This document shows, in pieces, positions 1 to 9,268 of a stretch of 64,000 nt of DNA. The notes under the pieces were generated by a model that was not told the DNA's origin, made no database searches, and saw nothing but the letters and a program-made list of their open reading frames with translations. The DNA comes from Planctomycetaceae bacterium. Its GTDB lineage: Bacteria; Planctomycetota; Planctomycetia; Pirellulales; Pirellulaceae. Position numbers and translations under genes: made by a program. How positions within the stretch are numbered: the first letter of the stretch is position 1; each line of letters starts with the position of its first letter. The DNA is taken from positions 1 to 64,000 of the forward strand of contig PBOG01000062.1 of the NCBI GenBank assembly GCA_002724245.1, written 5' to 3'.

Positions 1-2
1 TT

Positions 3-1394
3 CCTGCGGCAGAACCGACTTTTCAATTGCTCTCATTGGCCATGGGAAAGCATCTCTTTGCGACACGCATTTTCGATCTTCTTCGTGTGGTTGATTTTCT
101 CCAGGCGGACTCTGATTGCCAGGGACTGAAAGTGACGCTCTGGGGGGAGGGGGTCCGTGAAGGAATGATGGCTCTTTATGCGGCGGCGATTGACTCACGG
201 TTTGACAGCGTGGTCGCGACACACGGCTTGATTTCTTACCAGAACGTGATCGACCAGAATGGAACACCGAATTTTGACTGGTACGTTCCCGGCATACTCC
301 GAAATGCAGATGCAGTGCAAATCGCCGCTGCGGTTGCGCCCCGTAAAGTGATCATCGAGGCTCCCGTTGATGTGAAGAATTCGGCAGCAGACGAACAGGC
401 GATCGCGGATCACTACGCGTGGGCCGATCCAGTGTTCCGCCTGTTGGGCGGTAATACCCAGTATCTGTATGGCGCTCAGGTCGATGCCATTGCGGCGCTG
501 CTCGAAATCCCCACAGCGACAGTTTACGGCAGGTTACTGGCCGGTGGGAAACCTGCGGCTGGGGCACGTGTCGAAGTCTTAGGGAGCGGGGTGTCGACGA
601 CGACAGATGCCCGTGGTCAGTATGCGTTGACGGCCCGCGCCGGAACCTTGACTCTGCGAGGCAGTGGGCGTGGATACTCGCCACAGTTGGCGCAGGTTAC
701 CGCGGTTTCCGGTGGCAGGACGCGTCGTGATTTTGATTTGGGGACGGTTGCACGTGAATGGTCCTTGTCGGCGGATTTCTCGCAGCGGGCGAATCCAAAT
801 GGAGCCTGGACGTTTGGTTACCAGAGGATGCGAGGCGGCGCGTTGACGCGCTATCGAGAATTCAAGTGGGCGGGTGCGTATCCGGACCAATTTGGTTTCT
901 GGAAACCGCGCGGCGGTGGTAGCCATGACCGTTTCGGATCGGTCGACATCTATGTGGGTTCGGATGGATCGGCACTTTACGGATTGCATTGCTACGATCG
1001 CAATCAGGTTTCCCTGCATGCCGGCGGTGGGACGTCACAGGATGACGTGGATAAGGTCTACACGACCGCGCGTTGGACAGCACCGTTGGATGGAAAAGTG
1101 CGTGTTCACGCAGGGTTCAAAGGAATCGCCTACCGTGGCACTGGTACTCACACCGTGGTGGGGGTGACGGTCAACCGGATGCCGAAGTTTACTGCCCAGA
1201 TCGACGGGTTTGCTGGCGGCGGCAACGTCGGCCCGATGGGCCCCAACCCCGTTGCTTCCTATGTCGAAGTACTATCGGTTGCGGCAGGTGATACGATTGA
1301 CTTCACCTGTCTGGCCAACGGCGAACAGCTCTATGAAAGGTATGTGGGATGCGATGTCACGCTCAAGGAAGTCGGGAAGCCTCGAAAAAGATAG
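3..1394 (+). CDS. Exported hydrolase with carboxypeptidase-regulatory-like domain (C-terminal part)
   Basis: The reading frame is open to the left edge, so the true start lies outside the window; a TTG at 27 is only an in-frame codon. The first 150 or so visible residues resemble the end of an alpha/beta-hydrolase of the acetyl-xylan-esterase/dienelactone-hydrolase type (a 'VTLWGEGVREGMMALYAAA' stretch resembling a nucleophile-elbow helix, but without a GxSxG serine). A short beta-sandwich follows near residues 165-230, with the 'G-x-x-A-x-V-x-V...T-D-x-x-G-x-Y' pattern of carboxypeptidase-regulatory-like domains. The last 200 residues form a Gly/Asp-rich beta-structured domain I do not recognise. 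A role in extracellular polymer breakdown is inferred. The gene ends 187 bp before the next cytochrome gene on the same strand. Confidence 0.55.
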   Translation, partial: PAAEPTFQLLSLAMGKHLFATRIFDLLRVVDFLQADSDCQGLKVTLWGEGVREGMMALYAAAIDSRFDSVVATHGLISYQNVIDQNGTPNFDWYVPGILRNADAVQIAAAVAPRKVIIEAPVDVKNSAADEQAIADHYAWADPVFRLLGGNTQYLYGAQVDAIAALLEIPTATVYGRLLAGGKPAAGARVEVLGSGVSTTTDARGQYALTARAGTLTLRGSGRGYSPQLAQVTAVSGGRTRRDFDLGTVAREWSLSADFSQRANPNGAWTFGYQRMRGGALTRYREFKWAGAYPDQFGFWKPRGGGSHDRFGSVDIYVGSDGSALYGLHCYDRNQVSLHAGGGTSQDDVDKVYTTARWTAPLDGKVRVHAGFKGIAYRGTGTHTVVGVTVNRMPKFTAQIDGFAGGGNVGPMGPNPVASYVEVLSVAAGDTIDFTCLANGEQLYERYVGCDVTLKEVGKPRKR

Positions 1395-1581
1395 GTGGTC
1401 GATTCTCGGGCAACTACTGTTGGGCAAGAACGGATTGCTCTCGGATCAAACTCGGGCGGCGTTTGTCAGTAAGAGGTGGGCCTGTCGCTGACCGCGGATA
1501 GGTATTATGTAGTACTTTGAGAAATAGGGTTGCGATCCCACTCTGTGATTTGATGAGCTGGTCCTGGCGAGGTGATTTGGA
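1395..1581. other. Intergenic region upstream of the first cytochrome gene
   Basis: No convincing gene, repeat or terminator is visible here. A purine-rich GAGG at about 1569-1572 lies ten bases before the GTG chosen as start of the following gene and is a plausible ribosome binding site. Confidence 0.4.
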
Positions 1582-3921
1582 GTGAAGCAACAATTGACTT
1601 ACGCGACGGATGGACGCACTGCAGCTAGGGATTCGCGACGCGTTCTCACCTGGTGGTACGCCGGATGGATGCTGGCAGGCTGTTTGGGTGTCGCGGGCAC
1701 TGGACTGGCTCAGGTGCGTTTCAATCGTGATGTGCTGCCGATCTTGTCGACGAAGTGCTTTTCCTGTCATGGCGCCGATCGGGCCAGACGGAAAGCAGAT
1801 TTGCGATTGGACAAACGGGATGCTGCGTTGGCCAATCGTGACGGCAGGCACGCCATTGTGCCGGGAGAACCCGAAAGCAGCGAGCTGATACGCAGAATAT
1901 TTGCGACAGATGGTGTTGGCTCGATGCCCCCACCGGAAGAGACGGCGGTTCTCGACGCGGAAGAGAAGCGAGTGCTCCGAACGTGGATTGCCCAGGGCGC
2001 TGTTTACGAACAGCACTGGGCGTTTCAGCCACCTGTGAAAAGCGAGGTGCCTCAGGGAGATTGGGGGCACAACGAAATCGATCGGTTCATCGCGGCACGG
2101 CTGGTAACAGAAAACCTCTCCCCGCAGAGGCCAGCGACACGTGCACAACTGATTCGGCGAGTTAGTTTTGATCTCACCGGTTTGCCACCGACTCGGGTAC
2201 AGGTAGAGGCATTTCTGGCAGACGAAAGCCCTCAGGCATACGAACACGTCGTGGACTCCTTGTTGAAGTCACCCCGCTTTGGCGAACGCATGGCCATGTG
2301 GTGGTTAGATGGCGCCCGGTATGGCGATAGCCATGGCTACGATAATGACCTCCAGAACAGTCAGTGGCCGTGGCGCAACTGGGTGATCGAGTCATTCAAT
2401 GCGAATAAACGATTCGATGTGTTCACTATCGAGCAGATTGCCGGTGATCTGCTGCCTGACGCGAGGCCCGAGCAGATTTTGGCGACCGCGTTTAACCGCA
2501 ATCACAGAATCCAGACCGAGGATGGGGCGATCGACGAAGAGTGGCGAACCGAGTACGTCATCGATCGGGTCGAGACAATTGGGGCGGTGTGGATGGGACT
2601 CACCTTGGGCTGCTCACGCTGTCATGATCACAAGTACGATCCCATCAGCCAACGAGAGTTTTACCAACTGTTCTCGCTTTTCAATAATCTGGACGAGAAG
2701 GGGTTTATCAATAATTTGCGGGGTAGCGCGGAACCCCGTACGCGTTATCGGCCCGACGATTTTGCTCGCCAGGTGACGTTGATTGAAGAGCGGATCGAGA
2801 AGAAAGAGACGCGTGAGAAAGCGCTGGCAGATCTGGAATCGCGTTACCCACAGGTGATGGTGATGCGTGACATGGAGCGGCCACGGCAGGCATTCGTGCT
2901 GCAGCGGGGACGTTACGACGCGCGGGGAGAGGCGGTGCAGCCTGGGTTGCCAGCGGCGCTGCCAGGGCTGGAGGCCGGTGTACCGGTGACTCGTTTGTCG
3001 CTGGCCAGGTGGCTCGTGAGTGGTCGTCATCCACTTACGTCCCGGGTGATCGTCAACCGGTTGTGGGAACAACTGTTTGGAGCTGGAATTGTCGAGAGCT
3101 CTGAGAACCTGGGGATCCAGGCTGATTGGCCGAGTCACCCGGCCTTGCTTGACTGGCTGGCGGTCGAGTTTGTGCAATCAGGGTGGGATCTAAAGGGTCT
3201 GCTTAAACAGTTGGTCATGAGCGCGACGTATCGACAGAGTCACCATGTCGATCAGGAGAAGTTACGGCTGGATCCCCAGAACCGGTTTTTGTCGCGTGGT
3301 CCGCGAATGCGTTTACAGGCCGAGATGGTGCGTGACCAGGCATTGGCCGTGGCGGGATTACTGGTGGAAAAACTGGGCGGTCCAAGTGTGCGTCCCTATC
3401 AGCCTGCGGGTCTCTGGGAAGAAGTCGAAAAACGTGGGACCTACCAGCGCAGCTCTGGCACCGGACTCTACCGACGGAGTCTCTACACGGCGATTCGCCG
3501 GACCGTGCCAGCGCCGGAGATGGGGCTCTTCGATATGCCCAGCCGTGAAGTCTGTACGATCCGTAGATCGCGGACAAATACCCCGTTGCAAGCATTAGCA
3601 TTAATGAACGATGTGACCTATATCGAAGCAGCCAGGAAATTCGCTGAACGTATCGTGGCACAAGAGACAACCTCTGCGGCCCGTATTGCCTGGGCCTTTC
3701 GGGAGGTGACTCAGCGGCACCCTCAGTCGGCGGAACTGGAGGTACTGCATGCGGGCTACCTGCGACGTGTTGCTGTTTACCGCAAACGTCCAGGTCAGGC
3801 CGCAGCGATATTGGAACAGGGAGAGTCTCCATTGCCGACTGATCTGGATAAGGTTGAATTGGCGGCCATGACGACGGTGGCCAGCGTTCTCCTCAATCTC
3901 GATGAGGCCATTAACAAATGA
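1582..3921 (+). CDS. Planctomycete cytochrome c / DUF1549 / DUF1553 protein (PSD1 family)
   Basis: This 779-residue exported protein starts at a GTG and has a hydrophobic segment near residues 24-44. A heme-binding CxxCH (C59, C62, H63) marks the planctomycete cytochrome C domain. A DUF1549 domain follows from about residue 145, containing a second CxxCH (C344, C347, H348) in the family's conserved 'GCxRCHDHK' context. DUF1553 occupies roughly 460-745. The family is almost restricted to Planctomycetota and relatives. Its biochemistry is not established; an extracytoplasmic redox role linked to the neighbouring DUF1501 protein is usually proposed from gene pairing. The stop overlaps the start of the DUF1501 gene (ATGA), so the two are very likely co-translated. 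Confidence 0.93.
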   Translation: MKQQLTYATDGRTAARDSRRVLTWWYAGWMLAGCLGVAGTGLAQVRFNRDVLPILSTKCFSCHGADRARRKADLRLDKRDAALANRDGRHAIVPGEPESSELIRRIFATDGVGSMPPPEETAVLDAEEKRVLRTWIAQGAVYEQHWAFQPPVKSEVPQGDWGHNEIDRFIAARLVTENLSPQRPATRAQLIRRVSFDLTGLPPTRVQVEAFLADESPQAYEHVVDSLLKSPRFGERMAMWWLDGARYGDSHGYDNDLQNSQWPWRNWVIESFNANKRFDVFTIEQIAGDLLPDARPEQILATAFNRNHRIQTEDGAIDEEWRTEYVIDRVETIGAVWMGLTLGCSRCHDHKYDPISQREFYQLFSLFNNLDEKGFINNLRGSAEPRTRYRPDDFARQVTLIEERIEKKETREKALADLESRYPQVMVMRDMERPRQAFVLQRGRYDARGEAVQPGLPAALPGLEAGVPVTRLSLARWLVSGRHPLTSRVIVNRLWEQLFGAGIVESSENLGIQADWPSHPALLDWLAVEFVQSGWDLKGLLKQLVMSATYRQSHHVDQEKLRLDPQNRFLSRGPRMRLQAEMVRDQALAVAGLLVEKLGGPSVRPYQPAGLWEEVEKRGTYQRSSGTGLYRRSLYTAIRRTVPAPEMGLFDMPSREVCTIRRSRTNTPLQALALMNDVTYIEAARKFAERIVAQETTSAARIAWAFREVTQRHPQSAELEVLHAGYLRRVAVYRKRPGQAAAILEQGESPLPTDLDKVELAAMTTVASVLLNLDEAINK

Positions 3922-5351
3922 CACACAACCCAAGGTTGTCGACACTGAGGGAGCGGCTTCAGCGGCGTGCATTTCTGTCGACGTCGGCAGGTGGAATTGG
4001 CACGGTTGTGTTGGGTGCCCTGGCAGACCAGGGGAACAGCGCGGTGCCACTGTTAGCCAGGACACATCATCTAGCCAAGGCGAAACGCGTTATTTGTCTT
4101 TTCCAGTCGGGCGGGCCCGCACAGTGCGACTTGTTTGACCCCAAACCGGACCTGGAAAAGGAACGTGGCAAAGCACTGCCGGATTCCGTCCGTGATAGCC
4201 AACGGATCACGACGATGACGTCCCGTCAGGGTGCGTTGTTGACCTGGCCGACACTATTTCGTTTTCGCCGCCACGGCGAAAGTGGAATTGCAGTGAGTGA
4301 GTTGATGCCTCGGCTGAGTCGGGTCGTCGACGATCTGTGTGTGATCCGTTCGATGCACACCGAGGCCATTAACCATGATCCAGCGATTACGTTTTTTCAG
4401 ACGGGGTTTCAACTTGCCGGAAGACCTAGTATCGGTTCGTGGGTTTCCTACGGGCTGGGCGCGTTGAATCAGGACTTGCCGAGCTACGTGGTGCTCACCT
4501 CGCAGGGAGGGTCTGGCTCGCAGCCACTCTATAGTCGCCTCTGGGGAGCCGGATTTCTGCCGACCGAACACGCTGGCGTCAAGTTCCGGAACACCGGTGC
4601 TCCCGTGTTTTATCTTGCCAATCCACCCGGGATCGACGGTGGTTTGCGGCGAGACATGCTCGATGATCTGGGCAAATTGAACCGGCAACGCCAGGCAGTT
4701 GTAGGAGATCCGGAGATCGCGGCCCGCATCGCGCAATATGAAATGGCTTTTCGGATGCAGTCCAGTGTTCCTGACCTGGCGGATATTTCCAGCGAGACAG
4801 CAGAGACTCTGAAACTTTATGGTCCTGACGTGAATCGGCCAGGAACATTTGCTCGCAATTGCCTCCTGGCTCGACGTTTGGCGGAACGGGATGTGCGTTT
4901 TATTCAGCTGTTTCACATGGGCTGGGACCATCATTCCAAGATTTCGGAAAACCTGCCGAAGTTGTGCCGGAGCTCAGACCAAGCAACGGCAGGACTGCTA
5001 ATTGATCTGAAATGTCGAGGCTTGCTGGAGGACACCCTGGTTGTCTGGGGTGGGGAATTTGGCCGTACCATCTACGCTCAGGCAAACGGCAAGAATGCCG
5101 GGCGCGATCATCACCCCTATTGTTTCACAACGTTACTTGCCGGTGCGGGGGTTAAGGCAGGGCACGTCCACGGTGCGACAGATGACTACTGTTACAATAT
5201 TGTTGAGGACCCGGTTCACGTGCACGACCTCAACGCCACGATATTGCATTTGCTGGGGATTGACCACGAGCGACTCACCTACAAATATCAAGGGCGCGAT
5301 TACCGGCTCACAGATGTGCATGGTGACCTGGTGCGCGCGATCTTGAATTGA
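3918..5351 (+). CDS. DUF1501 family protein with Tat-type signal
   Basis: The product has 477 residues. The N-terminus carries a twin-arginine-like signal (R16, R17 followed by AFLSTSAGG and a hydrophobic run), as is common in DUF1501 proteins that fold before export. The body belongs to the alkaline-phosphatase/sulfatase-like superfamily. Typical DUF1501 blocks are visible: 'SGGPAQCDLFDPKP' early, 'WGGEFGRT' at about 378, 'GRDHHP' after it, and the closing 'RLTYKYQGRDYRLTDV'. The metal-site Asp/His residues of these blocks are present. The substrate is unknown. It is translationally coupled to the upstream DUF1549/1553 cytochrome, which suggests the two act together in the periplasm. Confidence 0.93.
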   Translation: MTHNPRLSTLRERLQRRAFLSTSAGGIGTVVLGALADQGNSAVPLLARTHHLAKAKRVICLFQSGGPAQCDLFDPKPDLEKERGKALPDSVRDSQRITTMTSRQGALLTWPTLFRFRRHGESGIAVSELMPRLSRVVDDLCVIRSMHTEAINHDPAITFFQTGFQLAGRPSIGSWVSYGLGALNQDLPSYVVLTSQGGSGSQPLYSRLWGAGFLPTEHAGVKFRNTGAPVFYLANPPGIDGGLRRDMLDDLGKLNRQRQAVVGDPEIAARIAQYEMAFRMQSSVPDLADISSETAETLKLYGPDVNRPGTFARNCLLARRLAERDVRFIQLFHMGWDHHSKISENLPKLCRSSDQATAGLLIDLKCRGLLEDTLVVWGGEFGRTIYAQANGKNAGRDHHPYCFTTLLAGAGVKAGHVHGATDDYCYNIVEDPVHVHDLNATILHLLGIDHERLTYKYQGRDYRLTDVHGDLVRAILN

Positions 5352-5382
5352 GAGGATTTGATTTAGAGGCCTGGAATCAATC

Positions 5383-8322
5383 ATGAATCGGACAATGCTG
5401 CTGACAGGGCTGGCGGCCCTGGTGGGTGCGTTTGGCGCTACCAGTACGTGGGCAGCGGGGGTGCGCCGCACAGGTGACCAGATTTTTCTGGAGACCGATC
5501 ACGTCACCTACGCGATCGGCAGAGATGGTAACAACAAGAGTTTTACGGACATACGCACCGGCAAGGAGTTGCTGGACGCCGATCCGGTCCCGTTTATGTT
5601 TGTGGCTCGCGACGGCCAGTGGACTCCGTCCACGGCGCTGGAATGGGCAGGTGGATTCCTGCGAGTCGGCTTTGCGGATACGGGGATTCGGGCCACGGTG
5701 CACCCCCGTGTGTTTGCCAACTACCTGACATTCGAACTGTCCGCGATCAATGACCAACGCGTCAGCGAGATTCAGCTGGTTCGGTTGCCGCTGATGATCA
5801 CGCAGTCGATCGGTAGTAATTTGGTGCACTGTCGAGACAGTGCACATGCTGCAGCCTTGATTCCCCTGAACATGGAAACACACTGCTATGTGGCACCGCT
5901 GAAGCGGAGTCCACCAGGACAAATACCGGCGGCCATGGCCTACGCAGGTGCCCGCAGTCATGTTGGCCCCAAGGACGGCCAGCAGCCGGTGCTCATTGCC
6001 CATGCAGATCGCCGGTTGCGTCTGGAGGGTGCCAAGGTTGCGATTGTCGGGTGCGCGTCTGGAAATCTGCTCGACGTGATCGAGCAAATTGAAATCGAAA
6101 ACGGGTTGCCACATCCGACGATTGATGGCGTTTGGGCCCGCCGCTCGCCGGAACTGATGAAGTCACTGCTCTATACCGATATTTCGGAAGCGACCGCGGA
6201 CGAGGTGATTGCGTATGCGAAGGCGGGTGGCTTCACGACCGTGCACATTAATCGGCCGGTTTGGTGCGCCTCCAACGGAAGTTATCTCATTAACCGCGAG
6301 AACTTTCCCAGCGGCGAGGCTGGGTTGCTGGCGGTAAGTCGTAAGATCCATGCGGCCGGGCTCAAATTCGGGATGCACAATTGGGAGATGGTCATCCACA
6401 AGCATGACCCGCTCGTCAAGCCAGTTCCCGCGCGGGGTTTTCTCATGTATCCCGACCGTCAACGGATTCTGGCCGCGGACATTGGACCCGACGATACATT
6501 TATCCCCACCACGACGAACCCCAACGGATTACTCGCCAGAGGCGATAAAGCGGTGCATTACGGCCGGGACCTGCGGATCGGTGATGAGATCATCATTTAC
6601 GGTGACCTCAAACGAACCAAACCTTACGGATTTACCGGTTGTCTTCGTGGCGCCTTGGGCACCCGTCGCGTCAGGCACACCAAGGGCGACGCGATTGATA
6701 ACTTTGCGGAGTTCTACTGGTCTTACTACAAGCCTGATTTGCAGGGGGAATTGTTTGATCGCATCATGCGATCTGAAGCGGCGTTGCTGGAGAAATTCCA
6801 AGTCGATTACTACTATCCCGATGGAGCAGGAGAGAATACGAATCAGTATCCTCCCGTGCTCCCGGACTGGTACATTCGCGGCCTGTCGGCGGTCAAGCGA
6901 TTTCACTACACCCGCCGCGAGGTGCGGTTTGCGCATGGCGCGACCTCGAATTTTGCCTGGCATGTCCTGACGCAGGGGAACCATAGCGATTCGGTTCAGC
7001 AAGGTGTCATGGAGCACTTCAATCGAAGCCTGGCGGAGGCTGCCCATTTCAGGGCGGATCTGCAACCGATTGACCTGGGCTGGCTGGGTTATTTCACCCA
7101 GAACGTGACGGGACCGGCGACGCGGCCTCGGGAGATGGCGTACGCCTGGTCCAAGGCATTGGCTTATGAAGCACCCATTAGTCTTTCTACGGACAAGGCG
7201 CGCTTGGACGGCAATGGTCGGACTGGTGAAATCTTCGCCCTGATTCGCCAGTGGGAGGAATTGAAGGTCGCAGGCTACTTTTCACAATCGGTTCGCGATC
7301 AGCTGAAGCAACCCAATCGCGAGTTCGTTCTGGAAAACACAGATGCCCAGCAGTGGCAGGTCCGTCCCGTCACTTACGCCCCTGACCACTACGTGGCCAC
7401 TACCGATGGCGTCCAAAACACCTGGACTTTCCACAACCAGGATTCTGCGCAGCCGTTGCGCGTCGCGATTGAACCGATGCCACAATTGGCCGCGTACGGA
7501 GATCCGCAGAACATCGCGTTGCTGGAGCCAGGGCCGTTGCAGCTTGCCACTACCGGTGCGGGGCCGATGTGGGGTCCGCGCGCTGCCGCGGGCATGGAAC
7601 TACAACTAACGCCAGACGCCGAGCCAGCACCAGGAGGTGGCAAAGCGTTTCAGGTCACCGCTGCGAATAAGGGGAAACAACTCCAGGGCTGGGCCTGTGC
7701 CGAGGTCATTCTTGGCAAGACACTTCAACTGGCAGGACACCGGGCTCTGGGCGCGTGGGTCCTGGGCGATAGTTCGGGCGCCTACCTGCATTTCACTTTG
7801 GAGTCGGGGAGACGGTCTGCACGCGACTATTACACTCGCTTGGATTTCAGCGGATGGAAATATGTGCAGATGTATGAATCGGCGGGCGGTGAGATCTATG
7901 ACTTTCAGTTTCCCTTCAGTAACTATTGGGCTCTCGGCATCATGGACTATGAGGCGGTAGATCGTGTTTACGTGTTTCTTACGAATCTGCCACCTGGGAA
8001 AACTGCTGCGGCTGGTTTTGGGCGGGTCGAGGCACTACGAGAAACGCCACTTCCGGTGGTCAACCCAGGACTTGCAGTGCGGGGAGAGACCATTGTCTTT
8101 CCGGTGACATTGCAGCCTGGCTGGTACCTGGAATACACGGGAGGCGATGCCGTGCGGGTATTCGACCCGAATGGTTTTACCAAGGCTGAAGTGCGTCCAC
8201 GCGGCAGGGTGCCGACAATCGACAGTGGCAAGAACCCGGTTTCTTTTTTCTGTGATTCCGGGGAAACATCTGGGCAAGCTGTCAAAGTCCGGTTCGTGAC
8301 AAGAGGAAAGCCGCTCAGGTAG
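5383..8322 (+). CDS. Large exported protein with probable TIM-barrel glycosidase-like domain
   Basis: The 979-residue product has a clear signal peptide (MNRTMLL... ending in an Ala-rich cleavage region near residue 26). The first 240 residues look like a beta-sandwich. From about residue 245 to 620 the pattern alternates helices and strands like a TIM barrel ('ADEVIAYAKAGGFTTVHI', 'GLKFGMHNWEMV', 'FQVDYYYPDGAGE'). The Asp/Glu of the YYYPDGAGE segment would be candidate catalytic acids. The last 350 residues are beta-rich and could bind carbohydrate. I do not recognise a named glycoside hydrolase family, so hydrolase activity is inferred. It follows the DUF1501 gene by 31 bp on the same strand and may be in the same transcript. 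Confidence 0.75.
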   Translation: MNRTMLLTGLAALVGAFGATSTWAAGVRRTGDQIFLETDHVTYAIGRDGNNKSFTDIRTGKELLDADPVPFMFVARDGQWTPSTALEWAGGFLRVGFADTGIRATVHPRVFANYLTFELSAINDQRVSEIQLVRLPLMITQSIGSNLVHCRDSAHAAALIPLNMETHCYVAPLKRSPPGQIPAAMAYAGARSHVGPKDGQQPVLIAHADRRLRLEGAKVAIVGCASGNLLDVIEQIEIENGLPHPTIDGVWARRSPELMKSLLYTDISEATADEVIAYAKAGGFTTVHINRPVWCASNGSYLINRENFPSGEAGLLAVSRKIHAAGLKFGMHNWEMVIHKHDPLVKPVPARGFLMYPDRQRILAADIGPDDTFIPTTTNPNGLLARGDKAVHYGRDLRIGDEIIIYGDLKRTKPYGFTGCLRGALGTRRVRHTKGDAIDNFAEFYWSYYKPDLQGELFDRIMRSEAALLEKFQVDYYYPDGAGENTNQYPPVLPDWYIRGLSAVKRFHYTRREVRFAHGATSNFAWHVLTQGNHSDSVQQGVMEHFNRSLAEAAHFRADLQPIDLGWLGYFTQNVTGPATRPREMAYAWSKALAYEAPISLSTDKARLDGNGRTGEIFALIRQWEELKVAGYFSQSVRDQLKQPNREFVLENTDAQQWQVRPVTYAPDHYVATTDGVQNTWTFHNQDSAQPLRVAIEPMPQLAAYGDPQNIALLEPGPLQLATTGAGPMWGPRAAAGMELQLTPDAEPAPGGGKAFQVTAANKGKQLQGWACAEVILGKTLQLAGHRALGAWVLGDSSGAYLHFTLESGRRSARDYYTRLDFSGWKYVQMYESAGGEIYDFQFPFSNYWALGIMDYEAVDRVYVFLTNLPPGKTAAAGFGRVEALRETPLPVVNPGLAVRGETIVFPVTLQPGWYLEYTGGDAVRVFDPNGFTKAEVRPRGRVPTIDSGKNPVSFFCDSGETSGQAVKVRFVTRGKPLR

Positions 8323-8370
8323 CGGCAACGTCACCACGCCGTTGGGTGGGTTGTGGGTTGTTCCGCTTCG

Positions 8371-9246
8371 TCAGGGCGATGGCTTACGGAAATTTTCGTC
8401 GCGCTGCATATGCTGCCGGATAAATTCAGCGGCCAGCGTGTAGGCATGCGGGATCGCGCGGTGGCCATCAACGGGGGCAATGACGAGATCGACCGGTGCC
8501 GCCTGCTCGCCGGCTTGCCGTCGCAACGCGGTACCTTTCAACCGTCGGGCCGTGTTCCTGCAGTCGGTTGTGCTGACGCGCTGATCCTTGTCGCCGATGC
8601 TCAACCACAGCGGCCGCGTTCCCAGTTTCTGTGCCAGGTTGGCGACGTTGAGATCTCCTGCGAGTCGCGGTTCGACTCCCTTGAATTCACGCAAAGCCAA
8701 GAGGTTGGTCACAGGGGAGACTGCTGTGACAACTCGGATTCTTGGTTCCGTTGCCGCAAAGTGAAGCGCGCAGAAGCCACCCCGAGAAGTTCCACAGGCC
8801 GCCACGCGCGCAGGGTCGGTATAGCCTTCCGCAATGAGGAAATCGAGCACCTGTCGGCAACGTTTCACAAACGGCCCGATCAATTCGTTTCCCTGTTTGA
8901 CGCGGTGCGCCCAACCCAACAGGTTTGCCGGTTCCTCTGGACGTTGACTGTGGCCATGACAGGGAGGGTCGAGAGTCACGTAGAGCCAGCCGTCGCGCGC
9001 GAGCTGTTCACCCGCTCCAGAGTAGATTCGCTGACGATCCATGTCGGCGATCGCAGCCGCAAAGACAAATAGCGTGGCAGCGGGTGCAGTTGGTTTTTTG
9101 CCAAACAGGCCAAATCGCACGCCGGTTGCAGTGGAGAGGACACGCATGGCTGGCTTGTCTGTATCCTCCGCGATTACGAACGAGGAGAGGCACCAGAGAT
9201 AGCTGGTGGCGGCGAGCAAGAGTGGGGTTCGTCTGCAGTTTGTCAC
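8371..9246 (-). CDS. Exported alpha/beta-hydrolase (prolyl-oligopeptidase-like)
   Basis: The 291-residue protein has an N-terminal hydrophobic export signal (residues about 7-26). The nucleophile elbow is CGTSRGG, giving Ser154. The probable acid lies in the 'SIGDKDQRV' loop (D219 or D221) and the probable base is His262 in 'VDGHRAIP', so a full Ser-Asp-His triad is present. The length and motif spacing match small esterase/peptidase-like hydrolases. Substrate is unknown. It lies 22 bp downstream of the DUF1080-esterase gene on the same strand, so the two probably form an operon of extracytoplasmic carbohydrate or ester hydrolysis. It converges with the 979-aa gene. Confidence 0.82.
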   Translation of the reverse strand: MTNCRRTPLLLAATSYLWCLSSFVIAEDTDKPAMRVLSTATGVRFGLFGKKPTAPAATLFVFAAAIADMDRQRIYSGAGEQLARDGWLYVTLDPPCHGHSQRPEEPANLLGWAHRVKQGNELIGPFVKRCRQVLDFLIAEGYTDPARVAACGTSRGGFCALHFAATEPRIRVVTAVSPVTNLLALREFKGVEPRLAGDLNVANLAQKLGTRPLWLSIGDKDQRVSTTDCRNTARRLKGTALRRQAGEQAAPVDLVIAPVDGHRAIPHAYTLAAEFIRQHMQRDENFRKPSP

Positions 9247-9268
9247 GCGATGGGTTTCCAGTTGCTGC

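Noticed and set aside
1414-2247. 277-aa minus-strand frame over the first cytochrome gene
   Set aside because: Shadow of the DUF1549/1553 coding sequence; low-complexity composition.
8323-8370. CAACG/CGTTG inverted repeat between convergent genes
   Set aside because: Stem is short and has no T-run; not a supportable terminator.
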